Assembly: GCF_020271745.1 (NCBI RefSeq)
Contig: NZ_CP084296.1
Span: forward strand, 558,001 to 622,000
Length of the DNA stretch: 64,000 bases
DNA from: Providencia alcalifaciens
GTDB taxonomy: Bacteria; Pseudomonadota; Gammaproteobacteria; Enterobacterales; Enterobacteriaceae
Direction of reading: 5' to 3'
In this document: piece by piece, positions 30,463-41,278 of the stretch
Position numbering within the stretch: the stretch's first letter is position 1
How the letters are laid out: each line of letters begins with the position of its first letter
Program-made: the position numbers and the translations under genes
The notes under the pieces: model-generated
What the model saw: only the letters and a program-made list of their open reading frames with translations
Told to the model about the DNA's origin: nothing
Database searches by the model: none

Positions 30463-30498
30463 TCAATACGTTCCTTACTCTTATTCATCCGATTATGA

Positions 30499-32463
<1,965 letters not shown>

Positions 32464-32512
32464 TCAATCAGTGAATTACTGTTGATAATAACAGTGTATT
32501 GGCGTTTTCGCA

Positions 32513-33103
32513 CTATTTCTCTGCGCTATCAGCCAGAGACAAAAAGCGAATGATCTGCGGGAAATAACGTTCAAACCCAACAAATGCATGATCCCCATCC
32601 GGTTCCACCGTTTGCTTACACTCTGAAAGATAGGCAACGGCTTGACGATAATCAAGTACCTCATCCCCCATTTGCTGCAATAACCAAAGTAAGTTTGGTG
32701 AGCGTACCTTTTCGAGATGCAGAGCCTTCAATTCATACATATGTTTGGGTTCTAACACATACGTTTCATGGGTATATGGATTGGTATTTTCCCCAAGATA
32801 ATCACTGAGTAAATCAAACGGACGTACCGCAGGGTTCACTAATACGGCAGGAATTTGGTAGCGCTCAGAAAAATAAATGGAAAAATATCCCCCCAATGAG
32901 GAACCTACTAAACCGATTGTTTCGTGCTGATGTTCGGCAAGGATATCATCGAGTAATTTTGTCGCTTGCTGTGGAAAATTAGGCAATTGCGGAACAATCA
33001 TGTTGATCTGAGGATAATGCACTGCCAACCACTGTTTCAGATTATTCGCTTTCTCAGACAGTGGAGAACTATTAAACCCGTGAATATACAGTAACGTTGC
33101 CAT
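32513..33103 (-). CDS. yqiA: Esterase YqiA
   Basis: Small alpha/beta-hydrolase of the YqiA family; E. coli YqiA hydrolyses short acyl esters and palmitoyl-CoA in vitro, and its physiological role is unclear. 196 residues. The nucleophile is Ser69 in GSSLGGYF; the oxyanion segment is IHGFNSSPLSEKA near the N-terminus; the likely histidine is in DGDHAFVGFERY near the C-terminus. The start codon overlaps the cpdA stop by one base (TAATG), indicating translational coupling. Order parE-yqiA-cpdA is as in E. coli. Confidence 0.95.
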   Translation of the reverse strand: MATLLYIHGFNSSPLSEKANNLKQWLAVHYPQINMIVPQLPNFPQQATKLLDDILAEHQHETIGLVGSSLGGYFSIYFSERYQIPAVLVNPAVRPFDLLSDYLGENTNPYTHETYVLEPKHMYELKALHLEKVRSPNLLWLLQQMGDEVLDYRQAVAYLSECKQTVEPDGDHAFVGFERYFPQIIRFLSLADSAEK

Positions 33104-33942
33104 TAGTAACCATCTGAATCAAAGTCAGGGCTAAATTCCTGAGTATTTAAACGATAAACTTGGGTTTCAATCACTCTTTCCCCTTGCTCATTCACCGTTA
33201 GTTCCAGATAGCGCCAGCCCGGGGCAACCGTATCTAAAGCAAAGTTGGTGCAGTGTGGCTTGAACTGTACACAGGTTGATGGCGTTGCTAACAGGCGGAT
33301 ACCGTGCCAGTTTTCATCCATCTCTTGGTGAATATGCCCGCATAGCATTGCTTTCACATTGGGATAGCTTTTAAGATAGTCCGCCAAAATATGTGAATTT
33401 CGTAAACTGTGCTGATCTAGCCAAGTGCAGCCAGAAGGTAATGGATGATGATGCAACATAATCAGTGTCGTGCGTGTCGGCTGCTCGTCTAAACACTGTT
33501 TCATCCATTCCAGTTGCTGCTCAGAAAGCTCACCGTGAGCAACATCTTGTAATTGGCTATCTAACATTAAAATTTGCCAGTCATCACCGATAAAGACCTG
33601 CTTCGCACTCGAAATACCCGCAATTTTTAAGGTACCTACCATCGCGGGAGGATAATCGTGATTTCCCGGTAGCCAAACGCAAGGTGCAGGAATACGCGCA
33701 ATCCCAGCCGCAAAATGTTGATAAGCTTTAGGTGATTGGTCTTGAACGAGATCCCCTGTGGCGACAATTAAATCGACAGGTAAGTTTTGTTCTACAATCG
33801 CATCAAGTACCGCCTGATAGCTTCGGTAAGTATTGATCCCTAAAAGGGTGTTTTCCGTATCAGCAAAAAGATGCGTATCAGTAACTTGTAATATTCTAAT
33901 AACTTTAGGGTTATTAGCAGTCACTTTAAGCTGGCTGTCCAA
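33103..33942 (-). CDS. cpdA: 3',5'-cyclic-AMP phosphodiesterase CpdA
   Basis: Hydrolyses cAMP to AMP and so tempers CRP signalling. 279 residues. Class III phosphodiesterase / metallophosphatase motifs: QVTDTHLF, VATGDLVQD, LPGNHDYP and LMLHHHPLPSG, followed by CGHIHQEM. In E. coli yqiB and nudF precede cpdA; here yqiB is missing and 133 non-coding bases separate cpdA from nudF. Confidence 0.97.
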   Translation of the reverse strand: MDSQLKVTANNPKVIRILQVTDTHLFADTENTLLGINTYRSYQAVLDAIVEQNLPVDLIVATGDLVQDQSPKAYQHFAAGIARIPAPCVWLPGNHDYPPAMVGTLKIAGISSAKQVFIGDDWQILMLDSQLQDVAHGELSEQQLEWMKQCLDEQPTRTTLIMLHHHPLPSGCTWLDQHSLRNSHILADYLKSYPNVKAMLCGHIHQEMDENWHGIRLLATPSTCVQFKPHCTNFALDTVAPGWRYLELTVNEQGERVIETQVYRLNTQEFSPDFDSDGY

Positions 33943-34075
33943 AGTTTTCCTTTTTCCTTAAAAATAGCGCTAAGTATTATCGCCTAAACTGTGAAGTGCG
34001 TAGGTCACTGATTTTAACCTAACTATCCATTCAATATCTGCTAATCAGCACACACTTCACTAGATTAATGGTTAT

Positions 34076-34714
34076 TTAAATCAGTTTCACCCATTTTTCA
34101 TGCAGCTTTTGGTGATTCAGTTGTAGCCATTGAATGGCAATCACGGTTGCCGCATTATCAATTTTACCCTCTTCAACCCATTGATAAGCTTGCTCTCGAC
34201 TCACTACATGCACTCGAATATCTTCATTTTCCGAGGCCAAGCCATGAATACCTTTTGCCAATGAGCTATCGACCTCACCAACAAAAACATGAATCCGCTC
34301 GCTGGTGCCTCCAGGGCTTGATAAATAGCTAATCGATTTTTCTAAACGTCCAATGGTGAGACCTGCCTCTTCCGTTGATTCGCGACGAACCACCTCTTCA
34401 GGGGATTCATTCTCTTCTATCATTCCCGCTACTATCTCTAACAACCATGGCGTTTGGCTTGATTCAAAAGCAGGAAATCGAATTTGCTCGATTAACACGA
34501 CATTATCGGTTTGTGGATCATAAGGCAGTATTGCTCCCGCATGCCCTCTTTCAAACACTTCGCGAACAATTTCTTTACTCCATCCGCCTTCAAATAATCG
34601 ATGTTTAAATCGATATTCAACCATTTGAAAAAAACCGTTAAATAATTTACGCTTAGATATAATTTCAATATCATTTTTACTGTATTTAATCGGATTTTCG
34701 ATTTTATTATTCAT
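34076..34714 (-). CDS. nudF: ADP-ribose pyrophosphatase NudF
   Basis: Nudix hydrolase cleaving ADP-ribose and related sugar nucleotides to AMP and ribose phosphate. 212 residues. The Nudix box spans 97-119 (GMIEENESPEEVVRRESTEEAGL, catalytic Glu residues in REST-EE). Family segments SYLSSPGGTSERIHVFVGEV and HVVSREQAYQWVEEGKIDNA match E. coli NudF closely. It is divergent from tolC, as in E. coli. The 5' end is AT-rich (many Lys, Asn, Ile). Confidence 0.96.
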   Translation of the reverse strand: MNNKIENPIKYSKNDIEIISKRKLFNGFFQMVEYRFKHRLFEGGWSKEIVREVFERGHAGAILPYDPQTDNVVLIEQIRFPAFESSQTPWLLEIVAGMIEENESPEEVVRRESTEEAGLTIGRLEKSISYLSSPGGTSERIHVFVGEVDSSLAKGIHGLASENEDIRVHVVSREQAYQWVEEGKIDNAATVIAIQWLQLNHQKLHEKWVKLI

Positions 34715-34824
34715 TGATAGTCTCCTAATCCTTTCATTTTTATACTAACAAAGATGAAAGGATTAAATCAGTTTTTAAGGTTTTTTAACCTTAGATGAGG
34801 TAATGTTTAAATAATTGAGACTAA

Positions 34825-34879
34825 ATGGCACAAAAGGCTACCGTTTTCAGTGCCACACCTCTGTTACAATATGTGCCAT
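34825..34879 (+). promoter_or_regulatory. Candidate tolC promoter with mar/sox/rob box
   Basis: ATGGCACAAAAGGCTACCG (from 34825) fits the marbox consensus AYnGCACnnWnnRYY in full and only its AAAY tail poorly. It overlaps the position expected for the -35 of a -10 element TACAAT at 34865-34870, and no good -35 hexamer is present, which suits an activator-dependent promoter. The same heptamer recurs inverted (GTGCCAT, 34873-34879), and GTGCCA at 34850 can pair with it. Confidence 0.55.
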
Positions 34880-35021
34880 TATTCAAATTTATGAGCAACA
34901 ATAGGGTCTGTTTTGAGAACGGTCTCTCTTTTCAGAGTTCCAACAGCCTATCATCATCCATAACATGATAAGTTTTAGACAACAGGCTCCATATAATTTG
35001 CTGTTTAATCAAGGAATCCAA

Positions 35022-36404
35022 ATGAAGAAACTGCTTCCCCTTTTTATTGCGATGAGTTTTGTGGGTCTCAGTGCTAATAGTTACGCAGAAGATTTACTTC
35101 AGGTTTACCAAAAATCTAAAGACAGTAACCCGGAACTCAGAAAATCATTTGCTGAACGTAATCAAGCTTTTGAGAAAATCAACGAAGCACGTAGCCCGCT
35201 ATTACCGCAATTAGGTTTAGGCGCTGGAGCAACCTATGGCAGTGGTTATCGAGATGCAAGCAACACAGAAAGCACCGGTCTTAATGCATCATTAAAATTG
35301 ACCCAGACTGTATTTGACATGTCAAAATGGCGCCAACTGGATCTTCAAGAAAAAACCGCAGGAATTTCTGATGTTACCTATCAGACAAGCCAACAACAGC
35401 TTATTTTAGATACCGCAACGGCTTATTTTAACGTATTGAAAGCTATTGATGCGTTATCTTACATCCAAGCCAACAAAGAAGCGGTTTACCGCCAGTTAGA
35501 CCAAACAACTCAACGTTTTAACGTTGGCTTAGTCGCAATCACTGACGTGCAAAACGCCCGTGCAAATTATGATAGCGTAATTGCACAAGAAGTCGCTGGT
35601 CGCAATGATTTAGTTAACGCGGTTGAAAAACTTCGCCAAGTTAGCGGTGTTTACTATAGCCAGTTAGCCTCTTTAAATATCGACCGTTTCAAAACCGCTA
35701 ATCCAGACGATGTTGAATCTATCTTAAAAGAAGCAGAGCAACGTAACCTGAGCTTACTGAGTGCCCGTTTAGCGCAAGACGTTTCTCGTGAAAACATCCG
35801 TTTAGCAGAAACTGGTCATATGCCGACCGTGGGCTTAGATGCATCCACTAGCGTTGCAAACTCTTACCAACATGGTAGTGGTTATGATCGTTCTGGCGGT
35901 GCAAGCAACAGCTACAATGGCCAAAATAGTATTGGTTTAACATTGAGCCTGCCTTTATATTCTGGCGGAGCAGTAAGTTCACAAGTTGAACAAGCACAAT
36001 ACGGTTTCCAAAGTGCTAGCGAACAGCTGGAAAGCGTTTACCGCAACGTAATTCAATTGGTTCGTTCATCATATAACAACGTGACATCATCAATCAGTAG
36101 CATCAACGCTTATAAACAAGTGGTTGTTTCAGCACAGAGCTCATTAGATGCAATGGAAGCTGGCTACCAAGTGGGAACTCGTACTATCGTTGACGTGTTA
36201 ACAGCAACAACTGCGCTGTATCAAGCGAAGCAAAACCTGTCTAACGCCCGTTACGATTATATGATCAACCAACTGAACATCGAATTTGCACGTGGTACGT
36301 TAAACGAAGAAGATATTGCTCGTTTAAATGCCAGCTTAGGTAAAGAGATCCAAACTTCACCTGACAGCATTATTCGCAACTCGACTGCACCAAAAATTAA
36401 ATAA
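35022..36404 (+). CDS. tolC: Outer-membrane efflux channel TolC
   Basis: Trimeric outer-membrane channel-tunnel for RND and MFS multidrug pumps and type I secretion. 460 residues from ATG 35022, which has AAGGAATCCAA upstream and starts the signal peptide MKKLLPLFIAMSFVGLSANSYA; an earlier in-frame start adds 19 unlikely residues. Two structural repeats are visible (SPLLPQLGLGAG...TFDMSKW and ...LSLPLYSGGAVSSQVEQA; RTIVDVLTATTALYQAKQNLSNARYDYMINQLN). It is shorter at the C-terminus than E. coli TolC (493). A terminator follows at 36427-36457. Confidence 0.97.
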   Translation: MKKLLPLFIAMSFVGLSANSYAEDLLQVYQKSKDSNPELRKSFAERNQAFEKINEARSPLLPQLGLGAGATYGSGYRDASNTESTGLNASLKLTQTVFDMSKWRQLDLQEKTAGISDVTYQTSQQQLILDTATAYFNVLKAIDALSYIQANKEAVYRQLDQTTQRFNVGLVAITDVQNARANYDSVIAQEVAGRNDLVNAVEKLRQVSGVYYSQLASLNIDRFKTANPDDVESILKEAEQRNLSLLSARLAQDVSRENIRLAETGHMPTVGLDASTSVANSYQHGSGYDRSGGASNSYNGQNSIGLTLSLPLYSGGAVSSQVEQAQYGFQSASEQLESVYRNVIQLVRSSYNNVTSSISSINAYKQVVVSAQSSLDAMEAGYQVGTRTIVDVLTATTALYQAKQNLSNARYDYMINQLNIEFARGTLNEEDIARLNASLGKEIQTSPDSIIRNSTAPKIK

Positions 36405-36426
36405 TCATTTAATTTAGTCGATGAAA

Positions 36427-36457
36427 ATAGCTCGCTCAAATGGCGGGCTATTTTTTT
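36427..36457 (+). terminator. Intrinsic terminator of tolC
   Basis: ATAGCTCGC (36427-36435) pairs with GCGGGCTAT (36443-36451) over 9 bp, followed by seven T residues. Confidence 0.85.
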
Positions 36458-36812
36458 AGCTCTATCATCCAAACGCTTATTTTAAAATAACGCGAATTTG
36501 TCTGTTCTCTAAATAATGAATAACTTACCGCATTATTTATTCACCTAATTTTTAAAATTCAGTCAATTCTGACTTAGGTTAATTGCAACTATAGTCAAAA
36601 AATCATCATAATTAATTTATTGATATCAAAGAAAAATAGGAATTACTCGGCATTAGATTTCACCAACAACACGTAAAAATGGAATCAATTTCGCTAAATC
36701 CATCATTTCCCATTATTTGTGCAGCATTTGTACTTTAATTTTTATCCTATATCCCCTATTCTAAGGGCAACATCTCGAACCTCTTACTTATTATTTATTC
36801 AAGGTAATTACC
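36458..36812. other. Intergenic region tolC-ygiB
   Basis: About 350 very AT-rich bases upstream of ygiB. A promoter is expected because a terminator ends tolC, but I cannot single out hexamers with confidence. A 19-codon open frame at 36679-36738 lacks a ribosome-binding site and is not called. Confidence 0.4.
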
Positions 36813-37520
36813 ATGACCATGAAGCGTACCAAAAATATTAATCAGAACGCCTTCCGTAAGTCTTGGCGCTCATACCGTTTAGCCCCTGTCGCTGTTGCGG
36901 TCAGTGCTGTATTTATGCTGTCTGCGTGTGAAGAGAGCGATGAAACCGTGTCTCTGTACACTAATGCGCAAGACTGTAGCCAAGCAAATCCATCTCAAGC
37001 AGACCAATGCACCCTTGCGTATAACAACGCATTGAATGAAGCCGCTAAAACGGCGCCAAAATACGCAACTCAAGAAGATTGTGTAGCGGAATTTGGTGAA
37101 GCAATGTGTACTCAAGCACCAGCTCAAGCAGGCATCGCAGGTACAAGCACACCAGCAGCAGGCGAGCCTGCCGCTCAACCACAAAGTAGTGGCAGCATGT
37201 GGATGCCATTAATGATGGGCTACATGATGGGTCGTATGATGGGCGGTAGCGCACCATCTCAACCACTGTTTAGCTCTAAAAACCCAGCAAGCCCAGCAAA
37301 TGGTAAATTTGTTGATTCAACGGGTAAAAGTTATGGTCCAGCTGTTGCGGGCGGTCGTTCAATGAGCGTACCAAAAACCGCTATGGCACCAAAACCTGCC
37401 ACCACCTCCACCATTACTCGTGGCGGTTTCGGTGACACAGTCAACAAACAAGCGACAGCACAACGTTCATCTTCGTCCGCGAAATCCAGCTCATCCTCTT
37501 CCCGTTCAATGGGTGGTTGA
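36813..37520 (+). CDS. ygiB: YgiB family putative lipoprotein (DUF1190)
   Basis: 235 residues. A basic N-terminal stretch and hydrophobic helix lead to the lipobox LSAC with Cys39, so the mature protein is probably lipid-anchored. The body has paired cysteines ([27 protein letters not shown]), a Met/Gly-rich stretch ([17 protein letters not shown]) and a serine-rich tail ending SMGG. Function is not established; E. coli ygiBC lies downstream of tolC and contributes to survival with bile or under stress. The first ATG is better spaced from AAGG than the second, two codons later. ygiC begins 6 bp downstream. Confidence 0.92.
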   Translation: MTMKRTKNINQNAFRKSWRSYRLAPVAVAVSAVFMLSACEESDETVSLYTNAQDCSQANPSQADQCTLAYNNALNEAAKTAPKYATQEDCVAEFGEAMCTQAPAQAGIAGTSTPAAGEPAAQPQSSGSMWMPLMMGYMMGRMMGGSAPSQPLFSSKNPASPANGKFVDSTGKSYGPAVAGGRSMSVPKTAMAPKPATTSTITRGGFGDTVNKQATAQRSSSSAKSSSSSSRSMGG

Positions 37521-37526
37521 TAAGTA

Positions 37527-38687
37527 ATGAAACGTGTTCCTATTGTAGAGCGTCCTAACTGGCGCGAAAAAGCGGATGAGTTTGGTTTTCACTTCCACAC
37601 TATGTACGGCGAACCGTACTGGTCTGAAGATGCCTATTACCAATTCACGCTAGCGCAAGTTGAAGAAATTGAAGAAGCTACCGCTGAAATTCACCAAATG
37701 TGTTTAAAAGTGGTTGAGCGCGTTGTTGAAAGCGATGAGTTACTCGCTCGCTTTCAAATTCCTAAACACTGTTGGGAATTTGTTCGTAGTTCGTGGAAAA
37801 GTGAGCAACCTTCATTATATTCCCGCCTCGACTTAGCTTACGATGGCGTAAATCCACCTAAGTTACTGGAAAATAATGCAGATACACCAACGTCACTGTA
37901 TGAGTCAGCGTTCTTCCAATGGATTTGGCTAGAAGACCAAATCGAAGCTGGAAAACTGCCAGAAAATGCTGACCAGTTTAACAGTATTCAAGAGCAACTG
38001 ATTGAGCGCTTTGGTGAGCTGAAAGATCAATACGGTTTCCGCTTGCTACATATGGCTTGCTGCCAAGATACTGAAGAAGATCGTGGCACTGTCCAATATC
38101 TGCAAGATTGTGCGAACGAAGCTGGCGTAGCGACCGAATTCCTGTATATGGATGAAATCGGGCTAGGTGAAAAAGGTGAATTCACCGATACACAAGATCA
38201 GGTTATCAGTAACCTGTTCAAACTGTATCCATGGGAATTTATGCTCAGAGAAATCTTCTCAACCAAACTGCAAGATGCAGGTGTGCGTTGGTTAGAGCCA
38301 GCTTGGAAAAGTATTATTTCCAACAAGGCGTTGCTACCAATGTTATGGGAAATGTTCCCTGACCATCCAAACTTGTTACCAGCCTACTTTGCTGATGGTA
38401 ACAAACCAGAGCTTGAAAGCTATGTGATTAAACCGCTATTTTCTCGTGAAGGTGCGAATATTCGTGTTATCGAAAATGGCAAAGAAATCGCCTCTGCGGA
38501 TGGTCCTTATGGTGAAGAAGGGATGATTATCCAGCAATTCCATTCACTGCCAAAATTTGATGGCAGCTACACATTAGTGGGAAGCTGGTTAGTTAACGAC
38601 CAACCTTCAGGCATCTGCATTCGCGAAGATAAAGAATTGATTACTCAGGATTTATCTCGTTTTTACCCACATATTATCATCGACTAA
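37527..38687 (+). CDS. ygiC: YgiC, glutathionylspermidine synthase-like ATP-grasp protein
   Basis: 386 residues resembling the synthetase half of glutathionylspermidine synthase, with the ATP-grasp fold. Visible family segments are [49 protein letters not shown] and [35 protein letters not shown]. No amidase domain is present. Enzymatic activity of YgiC is not established. It is coupled to ygiB (6-bp gap) and ends at the terminator 38726-38756. A related role in envelope or thiol-polyamine metabolism is an inference. Confidence 0.93.
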   Translation: MKRVPIVERPNWREKADEFGFHFHTMYGEPYWSEDAYYQFTLAQVEEIEEATAEIHQMCLKVVERVVESDELLARFQIPKHCWEFVRSSWKSEQPSLYSRLDLAYDGVNPPKLLENNADTPTSLYESAFFQWIWLEDQIEAGKLPENADQFNSIQEQLIERFGELKDQYGFRLLHMACCQDTEEDRGTVQYLQDCANEAGVATEFLYMDEIGLGEKGEFTDTQDQVISNLFKLYPWEFMLREIFSTKLQDAGVRWLEPAWKSIISNKALLPMLWEMFPDHPNLLPAYFADGNKPELESYVIKPLFSREGANIRVIENGKEIASADGPYGEEGMIIQQFHSLPKFDGSYTLVGSWLVNDQPSGICIREDKELITQDLSRFYPHIIID

Positions 38688-38725
38688 TATTTCGTAGTTT
38701 GATAAAAATAGGGTGTCTGATAAAA

Positions 38726-38756
38726 AAAGCGGCAACGAACTATTTCGTGCCGCTTT
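38726..38756 (+). terminator. Intrinsic terminator of ygiBC
   Basis: AAAGCGGCA (38726-38734) and TGCCGCTTT (38748-38756) form a 9-bp stem followed by CTTATTTTTTG. Confidence 0.85.
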
Positions 38757-38775
38757 CTTATTTTTTGTTCTCAGT

Positions 38776-38829
38776 ATTAACCAATTTGAAAGCATTAATC
38801 GATTTGAAAATATTAACCGATTTGCACTG
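38776..38829. repeat. Tandem repeat, 3 x 18 bp, covering the ygiD stop codon
   Basis: Units ATTAACCAATTTGAAAGC (38776), ATTAATCGATTTGAAAAT (38794) and ATTAACCGATTTGCACTG (38812). The third contains the ygiD stop codon (38813-38815) and its last codons. Confidence 0.85.
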
Positions 38830-39616
38830 ACAACATGCTCAGTGATGCGGAAACAATACCTTCCACAGGCGTGCTTATCCCTTCATCACCATCCCAAGTT
38901 CCTAAAATAGGTAAGATAGGTAAAAAGTGTTCCGGTGATGGATTCGATAATTTACCATCTTCACGATCTAACCCTTTAGTGAGTGGATGCGGCTGCTCGT
39001 GACTGCGTAAATTGTCATACACAAACTGCTCAAAAGAGGTTGCCCAAGGATAAGGCGCTGCATTTGCATTTTGCCAGTCCATCGCTCTTAAATTATGAAC
39101 CACGTTGCCGCTGCCCATAATCAATACCCCTTCATTTCGTAATACCGCCAATTTTTTTCCTAGCTCATAATGCCAAGTAGCTGGTTTCGTACCATCAATA
39201 CTGAGCTGAACAACAGGAATATCCGCTTGAGGATACATACGGACTAAAATTTCCCATGTACCGTGATCAAGTCCCCACTCCTCTTTATCTTGATAAATTG
39301 GCTCTGGAGACAGTAATTCAGCTACCTGTTTAGCCAGCTCTGGAGAGCCCGGTGCTGGGTATTCAATTTGGTATAAAGCTTCGGGGAAGCCACCAAAATC
39401 ATGGATAGTTTTCGGTTTAACCATCGCCGTGATCGCCGTTCCACGGGTATACCAGTGTGCTGAGATCACCAAAATCGCACGCGGTCTAGGCAAGGTTTTA
39501 CCCAGATTTTCCCACGCTTGCGTGTACGAATTATGGTTAATCGCGTTCATCGGGCTACCATGACCGATAAATACCGCAGGCATTCGATGGGTTAAGTGTT
39601 GGTTATTTGTCGACAT
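38813..39616 (-). CDS. ygiD: 4,5-DOPA extradiol dioxygenase family protein YgiD
   Basis: 267-residue class III extradiol ring-cleavage dioxygenase of the DODA/YgiD family; E. coli YgiD cleaves L-DOPA at the 4,5 bond in vitro, and the natural substrate is uncertain. Metal-ligand segments are FIGHGSPMNAI at the N-terminus, ISAHWYTRG near residue 52, and NVVHNLR near 170. It is convergent with ygiBC as in E. coli. E. coli zupT, next to ygiD, is missing here. A Fur-box-like sequence lies about 75 bases upstream (39692-39706). The 3' end lies in an 18-bp tandem repeat. Confidence 0.93.
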   Translation of the reverse strand: MSTNNQHLTHRMPAVFIGHGSPMNAINHNSYTQAWENLGKTLPRPRAILVISAHWYTRGTAITAMVKPKTIHDFGGFPEALYQIEYPAPGSPELAKQVAELLSPEPIYQDKEEWGLDHGTWEILVRMYPQADIPVVQLSIDGTKPATWHYELGKKLAVLRNEGVLIMGSGNVVHNLRAMDWQNANAAPYPWATSFEQFVYDNLRSHEQPHPLTKGLDREDGKLSNPSPEHFLPILPILGTWDGDEGISTPVEGIVSASLSMLSVQIG

Positions 39617-39691
39617 GATGACCTCAATTCCACGAAAAGGATAATGAATATCAGCATACCCTTTTTTAGAAAAAACACAGTGGGGGAATTA

Positions 39692-39706
39692 TGAGAATGA
39701 TCATCA
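39692..39706 (-). promoter_or_regulatory. Fur-box-like sequence upstream of ygiD
   Basis: TGAGAATGATCATCA matches the 7-1-7 Fur consensus TGATAATNATTATCA at 13 of 15 positions (central base excluded from constraint). It lies upstream of ygiD on the minus strand and downstream of ribB. Regulation is inferred only. Confidence 0.4.
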
Positions 39707-39719
39707 AAAAATTTGAAGA

Positions 39720-39747
39720 GGCCACAAAGGTGTGCAACTTTGTGGCC
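39720..39747 (-). terminator. Intrinsic terminator of ribB
   Basis: A perfect 10-bp stem GGCCACAAAG/CTTTGTGGCC with an 8-base loop; on the minus strand TCTTCAAATTTTTT follows. Confidence 0.75.
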
Positions 39748-39786
39748 GATGACTCTATAAGCAAAACGTTTTAAAAACCTAGCAAA

Positions 39787-40440
39787 TTAGCTGGCTTTTT
39801 TTTCCAACTGAAGGCGGTAGTTCACTAAATCTTCGATAGTCACAACAGTCATGTTGTGCTCGCGAGCAAACTTCACCACATCTGGTGCACGCGCCATGCT
39901 ACCATCATCGTTGGTTAACTCACACAGTACTCCAGCGGGTTTGAAACCTGCCAGTACAGCTAAGTCAATTGTCGCTTCGGTATGACCACGGCGAGTTAAT
40001 ACACCGCCCTCACGAGCGCGCAGAGGGAATACGTGACCTGGACGGTTAATATCCGCAGGTACCGCATTATCCGCAATTGCGGTTTTAATCGTCGTAATAC
40101 GGTCAGCCGCAGAAACGCCTGTCGTTACGCCTTTTGCCGCTTCGATAGTGACCGTAAACCCTGTTTGGTTTTGGCTGGTGTTTTTTTCCACCATCATCGG
40201 GATATCAAGCTGCTTACGGCGTTCATCCGTAATACACAAGCAAACAATGCCGCTGCTATAGCGAATGGTCATTGCCATTTGCTCTGTGGTCATGGTTTCT
40301 GCTGCAAACACTAAGTCACCTTCATTCTCACGATCTTCGTCATCGAGAACTAAGATACCTTTGCCTTGGCGCAGGGCTTCAATTGCATTTTCAACACGCT
40401 CGGTTGGATTACCGAATTCGGAAAGTAGCGTCTGATTCAT
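39787..40440 (-). CDS. ribB: 3,4-dihydroxy-2-butanone 4-phosphate synthase
   Basis: Makes the four-carbon unit of riboflavin from ribulose 5-phosphate. 217 residues, the single-domain form. The acidic active-site loop is [19 protein letters not shown] (about 31-49), and [65 protein letters not shown] follow. AAGAAGG lies upstream of the ATG. Expression is led by an FMN riboswitch 160-320 bases upstream. The gene is divergent from ubiK. Confidence 0.98.
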   Translation of the reverse strand: MNQTLLSEFGNPTERVENAIEALRQGKGILVLDDEDRENEGDLVFAAETMTTEQMAMTIRYSSGIVCLCITDERRKQLDIPMMVEKNTSQNQTGFTVTIEAAKGVTTGVSAADRITTIKTAIADNAVPADINRPGHVFPLRAREGGVLTRRGHTEATIDLAVLAGFKPAGVLCELTNDDGSMARAPDVVKFAREHNMTVVTIEDLVNYRLQLEKKAS

Positions 40441-40596
40441 GGTAAAAACCTTCTTAAATTAACAATATTTGAGTTACCAGAACCAGGGCAGTCTTAGGAG
40501 TACGAGAAATGAATAAACACAACGACTAACAGCCGTTTCGCCATTCAATATGTAGAACAATATTGCACCCAATAGGTACAAGCATGCAGATACAGT

Positions 40597-40760
40597 GATT
40601 CTCTCCCATCCGGACTATAACCGTCGGCTCCAGATTCACACTGGATCTGCTGACCTTTCCTATCCATGACAATAATGCCAAAGATAACAAAGCGCTCGCG
40701 GGCTTCATGCGCGATGCATGTTACCGCCGGTGGGGACTTTCACCCCGCCCTGAGATTACG
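40597..40760 (-). promoter_or_regulatory. FMN riboswitch (RFN element) upstream of ribB
   Basis: Read on the minus strand, the conserved RFN blocks are present in order: CAGGGCGGGGTGAAAGTCCC, CACCGGCGGTAA, GCCCGCGAGCG, GGTCAGCAGATC, GTGAATCTGGAGCCGACGG and AGTCCGGATGGGAGAGAAT. About 155 leader bases separate it from the ribB start. FMN binding should reduce ribB expression; in E. coli the same leader also gives the stable RNA SroG. Confidence 0.96.
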
Positions 40761-40765
40761 CAATT

Positions 40766-40794
40766 AATATAACTCCAATAATTCAATGGTGCAA
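40766..40794 (-). promoter_or_regulatory. Predicted promoter of the ribB leader
   Basis: On the minus strand TTGCAC (40789-40794), a 17-base spacer and TATATT (40766-40771) place the start a few bases before the RFN element. Confidence 0.65.
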
Positions 40795-40927
40795 CGAACA
40801 AACGATAAACTGGAAACTTACTCACACTTTTCGTCAATAAAAACAAGATGAAAAGCTGGTTTTTTATAATAATGTCAGAAGGTGGTTTATTCATAACGCC
40901 GCAGGTATTACACTACCCCACATGATT

Positions 40928-40978
40928 TATCTTGAAACTGACGCTATCTTAAAGCAGACGTTATATTGAAACTGAAGG
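40928..40978. repeat. Degenerate tandem repeat, 3 x 17 bp, ending in the ubiK ribosome-binding site
   Basis: TATCTTGAAACTGACGC (40928), TATCTTAAAGCAGACGT (40945) and TATATTGAAACTGAAGG (40962). The last unit ends with GAAGG, the Shine-Dalgarno sequence used by ubiK. Confidence 0.7.
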
Positions 40979-40986
40979 ACCCGCGA

Positions 40987-41265
40987 ATGCTCGATCCGAA
41001 AAAAATTGAACAAGTTGCCCGCCAAATTCAAGGTGCATTACCAAAAGGTGTGCGTGACTTAGGTGAAGACTTTGATAAAAAGCTTCGTTCACTGCTGCAA
41101 TCTCAGCTTGGCAAATTAGATTTAGTTAGCCGTGAAGAGTTTGATATTCAAACACAAGTTTTGCTGCGCACTCGTGAAAAACTGATGAAAATGGAGCAGC
41201 GCGTCAGCGCCCTTGAAGCCCGTTTTTCTGATGAAAAAGTGATTGAAGAAAAACAAGAAGATTGA
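40987..41265 (+). CDS. ubiK: Ubiquinone biosynthesis accessory factor UbiK (YqiC)
   Basis: Small accessory protein that binds UbiJ and lipids and supports the aerobic ubiquinone biosynthesis complex. 92 residues from [14 protein letters not shown], the start matching E. coli YqiC; GAAGGACCCGCGA precedes it. The C-terminal half ([32 protein letters not shown]) is a strong heptad coiled coil, as expected for the BMFP family. It is divergent from ribB and has a hairpin terminator after it. Confidence 0.95.
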   Translation: MLDPKKIEQVARQIQGALPKGVRDLGEDFDKKLRSLLQSQLGKLDLVSREEFDIQTQVLLRTREKLMKMEQRVSALEARFSDEKVIEEKQED

Positions 41266-41278
41266 TTCAAAAATTACA

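Noticed and set aside
36679-36738. 19-codon open frame upstream of ygiB
   Set aside because: No Shine-Dalgarno sequence and no coding signature; not distinguishable from chance in AT-rich DNA.
38713-38910. 65-codon plus-strand frame after ygiC (FESINRFENINRF)
   Set aside because: It reads through the ygiC terminator and the 18-bp repeats into ygiD antisense; the repeated peptide just mirrors the DNA repeat.
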